Below, piece by piece: positions 33,137-37,088 of a DNA stretch of 37,088 nucleotides; the stretch's first letter is position 1; each line of letters opens with the position of its first letter. The stretch is from Nevskiaceae bacterium. Lineage in GTDB: Bacteria; Pseudomonadota; Gammaproteobacteria; Nevskiales; Nevskiaceae. Both the position numbers and the translations under genes were made by a program. The notes under the pieces were generated by a model, which worked only from the letters and a program-made list of their open reading frames with translations, was not told the origin of the DNA and searched no databases. The DNA is taken from the NCBI GenBank assembly GCA_004297005.1, contig SCVA01000006.1:1-37088 (forward strand). Reading direction: 5' to 3'.

Positions 33137-34435
33137 TTAGTGCGCGGTGTACAGCAGCGCGTTGGGCGAACCGGCGCCGAGACCGGTCAGCACGCCGGCG
33201 GTGGCGTCGCCGAGCAGCGCGTTGGCAACGTCTTCCGGCGAGGCCGTCGGGTTCAGACCCAGCACCAGCGCGGCAGCGCCGGCAACGTGCGGGCTGGCCA
33301 TCGAAGTGCCGGACAGCACCGTCGAGCCGCTGTTGTTGCTGTAGTCGGCCGAGGTGATATCGGAACCCGGCGCGAAGATGTCGACACAGGCGCCAAAGTT
33401 GGAGAACGAGGACATCGCGTCAGTATTGGTGGTGGAACCGACGGTGATCGCGTCCGGCACCTTGTTCGGCGAGCCCGAGCAGGCGTTGGCGGAGTCGTTG
33501 CCGGCCGCCACCGCGATGGCGACACCGCTGGCGATCAGGTTCTGCACTGCGGTGTCCAGAGCGGCGGAATCGCCGCCACCGAGCGACATGTTGGCCACCG
33601 CCGGATGCTGGGCGTTGGCGGCCACCCAATCGACGCCGGCGATCACGCCCTCGTTGGAACCGGAACCACTGCAGCCGAGCACGCGCACCGAGTGGATGGT
33701 GGCCTTCTTGGCGACGCCATAGGTGGTGCCGACGGCGGTGCCGGCAACGTGGGTGCCATGACCATTGCAGTCGGTGGTATCGGCCGGATCGGTGCCGCCA
33801 TCAAACAGGCCGGTGCCGAAGTCCAGGGCCGCCAAGTTGAGCGGGATCAGACCGCCGGGAATCAGACTGCCGATCAGGCCATCGTTGTTCGGCGCGAAGT
33901 TGCGACCGGCGCCAACACGGCCGGTAAACTCGCTGTGATCGGGGTTGAGACCAGTGTCGATCACGTAGACATTGACGCCAGCGCCGCCCTGGTCGCGGTA
34001 GATGTACTGGCCGTTGAGCGGAAGATTGCGCTGATCGATGCGGTCGATGCCCCAGGTGGCACCGGTCTGGGTGGCGGTCGTGGTCATCACCTGATCGGCC
34101 TCGACCGAAGCCACGTAGGGCAGCTTGGCCAGCGCCGCCGCCTGGTTGGCGCTCAGCCGTGCGGAGAAGCCCAGCAGAGCCGACTGATAATGGTTAATCA
34201 CCTGACCACCACCGACCTGCGCCAGCACCGACTGCACAAGGCTCTGGACGCCCTGGCCACGGTAGGCCTTGGGCAGCGCCTGCGGCTTGAGTACGACGAT
34301 GTACTGATTGGGGATGATGCGGGCCTGCGATGCCGCTGCGGCCGGAGCCGAGGAAGCGGGCATGGCGGTGAGGGTGGCGCAGCCGGCAACGGCGGCGGTG
34401 AACACGGACTTCAGCAGCTTGCTACGAGCAGTCAT
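33137..34435 (-). CDS. Secreted subtilisin-family (S8) serine protease
   Basis: A 432-residue secreted protease. ATG 34435 is chosen, giving a signal peptide (about residues 1-30) after an AGGAT ribosome-binding site; longer frames upstream are antisense to sbcB. An inhibitor_I9 propeptide (about residues 41-117, [10 protein letters not shown] to [10 protein letters not shown]) precedes the S8 catalytic domain with the triad Asp160 (VYVIDTG), His226 ([10 protein letters not shown]) and Ser378 ([12 protein letters not shown]), and oxyanion Asn313. Sequence style is that of the proteinase K subfamily. A hydrophobic insertion of about 35 residues ([26 protein letters not shown], residues 186-211 plus flank) precedes the catalytic His. 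No C-terminal PPC or P domain. Followed by a strong terminator; divergent from sbcB. Confidence 0.95.
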   Translation of the reverse strand: MTARSKLLKSVFTAAVAGCATLTAMPASSAPAAAASQARIIPNQYIVVLKPQALPKAYRGQGVQSLVQSVLAQVGGGQVINHYQSALLGFSARLSANQAAALAKLPYVASVEADQVMTTTATQTGATWGIDRIDQRNLPLNGQYIYRDQGGAGVNVYVIDTGLNPDHSEFTGRVGAGRNFAPNNDGLIGSLIPGGLIPLNLAALDFGTGLFDGGTDPADTTDCNGHGTHVAGTAVGTTYGVAKKATIHSVRVLGCSGSGSNEGVIAGVDWVAANAQHPAVANMSLGGGDSAALDTAVQNLIASGVAIAVAAGNDSANACSGSPNKVPDAITVGSTTNTDAMSSFSNFGACVDIFAPGSDITSADYSNNSGSTVLSGTSMASPHVAGAAALVLGLNPTASPEDVANALLGDATAGVLTGLGAGSPNALLYTAH

Positions 34436-34522
34436 GGGCAATCCTGTGCGACGTGGAAGGGGTAGTAATGCGGTCCAGCAAGAGAACATCCGATGATTGG
34501 CAACGGTCAGCCGATGAATGGG

Positions 34523-34550
34523 TTGACGCTGGAATCTACAAAAATTCATT
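34523..34550 (+). promoter_or_regulatory. Candidate sigma-70 promoter for sbcB
   Basis: TTGACG (34523-34528), one mismatch from the -35 consensus, is followed after 16 bp by TTCATT (34545-34550), a weak -10. It sits about 45 bp before the sbcB ATG in an unusually A/T-rich stretch of the 159-bp divergent gap. The -35 is good but the -10 is poor. Confidence 0.4.
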
Positions 34551-34594
34551 CCAATCAGTAACTTGAACCAACTGTCAGGTTTACGGACACCATC

Positions 34595-36046
34595 ATGAAC
34601 GCCGCACCCAGCTTTCTCTGGCACGACTACGAGACTTTCGGCGCCGACCCCGCCAGGGACCGGCCCAGCCAGTTCGCCGCGCAGCGCACCAACGCCGAAC
34701 TGGAGCCGCTGGGAGAGCCGATCCTGCTCTACTGCCAGCCGTCGATCGACGTGCTGCCCCACCCCGACGCCTGCTTGCTCACCGGCATCAGTCCGCAGCA
34801 GGCCCGCGAGCTGGGCGTGCCGGAGTACGAGTTCGTCCGCCGGATCGCCGAGGCCTTCGGCCAGCCCGGAACCTGCGGCGCCGGCTACAACTCGATCCGC
34901 TTCGACGACGAGGTGACCCGGCATCTGCTCTACCGCAACTTCTATGATCCCTACGAGCGGGAATGGCGCGGCGGCAACTCGCGCTGGGATCTGATCGACG
35001 TGGTGCGGCTCTGGCATGCCCTGCGCCCGCAGGGTCTGGAATGGCCGAAGCGGGAGGACGGCGCCACCAGTTTCAAGCTGGAGCATCTGAGCGCCGCCAA
35101 CGCTTTGAATCACGCCAAGGCCCATGACGCGCTCTCCGATGTCGAGGCCACCATCGCCCTCGCCCGCCGCCTGCGCCAGGCGCAGCCGCGGCTGTTCGAG
35201 CACGCGCTGAAGCTGCGCGACAAGCGCTATGCCGCCAGCCTGCTCGACGTCAGCGCGATGACGCCGGTGCTGCATGTCTCCTCGAAGATCACGGCCAGCC
35301 GCGGCTGCCTGGCGGTGATCGTGCCGCTGGCGCGCCATCCGACCAACAACAACTGCGTGCTGACCTACGACCTCGGCCAGGACATCGAGGAACTGCTCAG
35401 CCTGGACCCCGAGGAGCTGCGCGAGCGGGTGTTCGCCCGCACCGAAGACCTGCCCGAGGGCGTCGAGCGGCTGCCGCTGAAAGGCGTGCACCTCAACAAG
35501 TCGCCGATGCTCTCGCCGCTCTCGGCCCTGCGCGCAACCGACGCCGAGCGCTGGGGCATAGACCTCGCCGCCTGCCTGGAACGGCGCGAGGCCCTGTACG
35601 CCGTGCGCGAAGCGCTGGCGGCCAAGGTGCAGGAGGTGTTCAGCGCGCCCGAGTACGGCGAGCAGGACCCCGAGCTCTCGCTCTATGGCGGCTTCCTGCC
35701 CGACGAGGACAAGGCCAAACTCGCCAAGGTCCGCGCCGCCAGCGGCGACGCGCTCTGGCGCTACCAGGACAGCTTCAAGGACCCGCGTTACGACGAGCTG
35801 CTGTTCCGCTACCGCGCCCGCCACTTTCCGGACTTTCTCGACGAAGAGGAAAAGGCCCGCTGGCAGGACTTCGTGCAGCGCAAGCTGCACTACGACACCG
35901 GCCTCGCCAGCCTCACCCTGGAAGCCTACGAAGCCCTGCTCGCCGAGCGTTTCGCCGGCGAACGCCAGCCCGAGCGCCTGCGGCTGTTGCAGAAGCTCAA
36001 GGACTGGCCGGTGGAATCGGGTCTGCTGCGGCTGCTGGAAAGCTGA
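34595..36046 (+). CDS. sbcB: Exodeoxyribonuclease I
   Basis: A 483-residue 3'-5' single-strand DNA exonuclease acting in recombination and mismatch repair. The DEDDh nuclease core begins FLWHDYETFGADPARDRPSQFAAQRT (Asp11, Glu13), continues with YNSIRFDDEVTRHLLYRNFYDPYEREW, and ends with HDALSDVEATIALA holding the His and last Asp. The SH3-like and helical C-terminal domains (LPLKGVHLNKSPMLSPLSAL, FRYRARHFPDFLDEEEKARWQDF) are complete. Length matches E. coli SbcB (475). Divergent from the subtilase; converges on the aldehyde dehydrogenase gene across a short tandem repeat. Confidence 0.97.
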   Translation: MNAAPSFLWHDYETFGADPARDRPSQFAAQRTNAELEPLGEPILLYCQPSIDVLPHPDACLLTGISPQQARELGVPEYEFVRRIAEAFGQPGTCGAGYNSIRFDDEVTRHLLYRNFYDPYEREWRGGNSRWDLIDVVRLWHALRPQGLEWPKREDGATSFKLEHLSAANALNHAKAHDALSDVEATIALARRLRQAQPRLFEHALKLRDKRYAASLLDVSAMTPVLHVSSKITASRGCLAVIVPLARHPTNNNCVLTYDLGQDIEELLSLDPEELRERVFARTEDLPEGVERLPLKGVHLNKSPMLSPLSALRATDAERWGIDLAACLERREALYAVREALAAKVQEVFSAPEYGEQDPELSLYGGFLPDEDKAKLAKVRAASGDALWRYQDSFKDPRYDELLFRYRARHFPDFLDEEEKARWQDFVQRKLHYDTGLASLTLEAYEALLAERFAGERQPERLRLLQKLKDWPVESGLLRLLES

Positions 36047-36048
36047 GC

Positions 36049-36083
36049 GCAATCCGCAATCCGCAATCCGCAATCCGCAATCC
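36049..36083. repeat. Five tandem copies of a 7-bp repeat
   Basis: Five perfect head-to-tail copies of GCAATCC fill the gap between the sbcB stop (36044-36046) and the stop codon of the convergent aldehyde dehydrogenase (36086-36088). It is too short for CRISPR. Such heptamer arrays are prone to slippage and could vary in copy number between strains. Confidence 0.9.
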
Positions 36084-36085
36084 GC

Positions 36086-37088
36086 CTAGCGAACAATCTC
36101 CCTGGACTTGAGCACCAGCATCTTGCGCACCTGCATCTCCCGCATCGTGTGCGGGATGCCGCCGACGCCATAGCCGGAATGCTTGAGCCCGGCGAAGGGC
36201 ATCCAGTCGACGCGGAAGGCGGTGTGGTCGTTGACCATCACCGCCGAAGCATCGAGGCGCTGGTAGCAGCGCAGGGCGGTGTCGAGATCGCGGCTGTACA
36301 CCGCCGCCTGAAAAGCCACCGGCAGGCTGTTGGCGCGGGCGATGGCCTCGTCCAGCTGGCTATAGCGGTAGACGCAGACCACCGGCCCGAACACTTCCTG
36401 GGTCGAGACCTCCGCCTCGGCCGGCGGGTCGAGCAGCAGGGTTGGCGCATAGCAGGTGGCGGACAGCGGCTCGCCGCCGCACAGCAGGCGCGCACCGCCG
36501 GCCACGGCCTTCCTCACCCAGGCGTCGATGCGCTGCACCTCGGCGGGCGAAATCAGCGGCCCCACCTCGGTCTCGGCCAGGGTCGGATCGCCGACCTTGA
36601 GACGCTGCGCCGCTTCCGCCAGACGCTGCGCCAGGGTCTCGGCGATGGTCGCCTCGGCATAGACCCGCTGCACCGACACGCAGACTTGGCCGGCGTGGTA
36701 GTAGCCGCCTTTGGCGAGGCTGGGGACCACGGCATCGAGATCGGCGTCGGCGGCGACGATAACCGGCGCCACGCCGCCGTGCTCCAGCGCGCAGCGCGCG
36801 CCGGGAGCCAGTTGACTCTTGAGCTTCCAGCCCACCGCCGCGCTGCCGATGAAGCTGAGGAAGGCAACGCGGGGATCGCTGACCATCGCCGTGGTCAGGC
36901 TGTTGTCCACCGGCAGCACCAGCTGCACCCAACCCTGGGGCAGGCCGGCCTCGTGGAGGATGTCGACAAAGCGCTGGCAGGACAGCGGCGTGGCCTTGGC
37001 CGGCTTCACCAGCACCGGGCAGCCCACCGCCAGCGCCGGCCCGACCTGGTGGGCGATGAGATTGAGCGGATGGTTGAAGGCGGAGATC
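36086..37088 (-). CDS. Aldehyde dehydrogenase family protein (partial, 5' end beyond window)
   Basis: The C-terminal 334 residues of an NAD(P)-dependent aldehyde dehydrogenase. The reading frame runs through the window edge, so the N-terminal cofactor region is missing. The visible start ISAFNHPLNLIAHQVGPALAVGCPVLVKPA is the conserved segment at about residue 140 of the family. The catalytic base region is CALEHGG, and the nucleophile is Cys in GGYYHAGQVCVSVQRVY, followed by EVFGPVVCVYRYSQLDEAIARAN and FAGLKHSGYG. The exact substrate cannot be assigned; EHGGVAPV differs slightly from the common ELGGKSP form. It converges on sbcB. Confidence 0.93.
   Translation of the reverse strand, partial: ISAFNHPLNLIAHQVGPALAVGCPVLVKPAKATPLSCQRFVDILHEAGLPQGWVQLVLPVDNSLTTAMVSDPRVAFLSFIGSAAVGWKLKSQLAPGARCALEHGGVAPVIVAADADLDAVVPSLAKGGYYHAGQVCVSVQRVYAEATIAETLAQRLAEAAQRLKVGDPTLAETEVGPLISPAEVQRIDAWVRKAVAGGARLLCGGEPLSATCYAPTLLLDPPAEAEVSTQEVFGPVVCVYRYSQLDEAIARANSLPVAFQAAVYSRDLDTALRCYQRLDASAVMVNDHTAFRVDWMPFAGLKHSGYGVGGIPHTMREMQVRKMLVLKSREIVR

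Noticed and set aside
34436..36073. Possible N-terminal extension of the subtilase reaching into sbcB
   Set aside because: It would be entirely antisense to sbcB, while a signal peptide and ribosome-binding site sit at ATG 34435.
36049..36083. Tandem repeat as a CRISPR remnant
   Set aside because: Units are 7 bp with no spacers and there are no cas genes.

Overview
The window is high-GC, densely packed chromosomal DNA from a gammaproteobacterium. Housekeeping genes typical of that class are present: greB, fused rlmKL, sbcB, dcd and mrp. A family such as the Nevskiales/Solimonadaceae or a relative of the Xanthomonadales would fit, but that is an inference from gene content and GC-rich codon use. 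I see no rRNA, tRNA, CRISPR array, phage or plasmid genes.

Layout. 1-448: gene-free, hairpin-rich intergenic DNA with a rightward terminator-like hairpin. 449-8596: a long leftward operon of SDR, alpha/beta hydrolase, DUF3450, TtpC-like, ExbB, ExbD, TonB and a TPR-DUF1329 fusion. This is a TonB2/TtpC-type energy-transducing system with two lipid-type enzymes at its head and a putative lipid-binding domain at its tail. 8692-10504: a rhodanese, an orphan lipoprotein and greB. 10695-16453: an HpnN-type RND/MMPL transporter divergent from an MlaC-like HpnM whose stop codon overlaps the start of a TonB-dependent receptor. 16546-19041: an HSDL2-like SDR, a GFA-family zinc protein and a DUF2189 membrane protein. 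19070-23233: a leftward set of LolA-like periplasmic protein, an RND/MMPL transporter with a C-terminal cyclic-nucleotide-binding domain, and a small exported protein. A 265-bp MITE-like element sits between the first two, inserted exactly at the LolA-like stop codon. 23338-28721: a ketopantoate reductase family protein, a PLDc_N mini-membrane protein, a DUF885 peptidase-like protein and RlmKL. 28802-30253: a Tat-exported phosphoesterase (phospholipase C/AcpA family). 30217-33021: a leftward operon of mrp, an exported protein, dcd and a small unknown. 33137-34435: a secreted subtilase with a clear intrinsic terminator. 34595-36046: sbcB. 36086-37088: an aldehyde dehydrogenase cut by the window edge.

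How the genes may work together. Two RND/MMPL transporters, three periplasmic proteins of lipid-carrier type (HpnM/MlaC, LolA-like, DUF1329), a TonB receptor and a complete TonB2-type motor lie within about 23 kb, among SDRs and a hydrolase. My inference is that much of the window moves a hydrophobic molecule (lipid, sterol or hopanoid-like, or hydrocarbon-like) across the cell envelope. The substrate cannot be read from the sequence.
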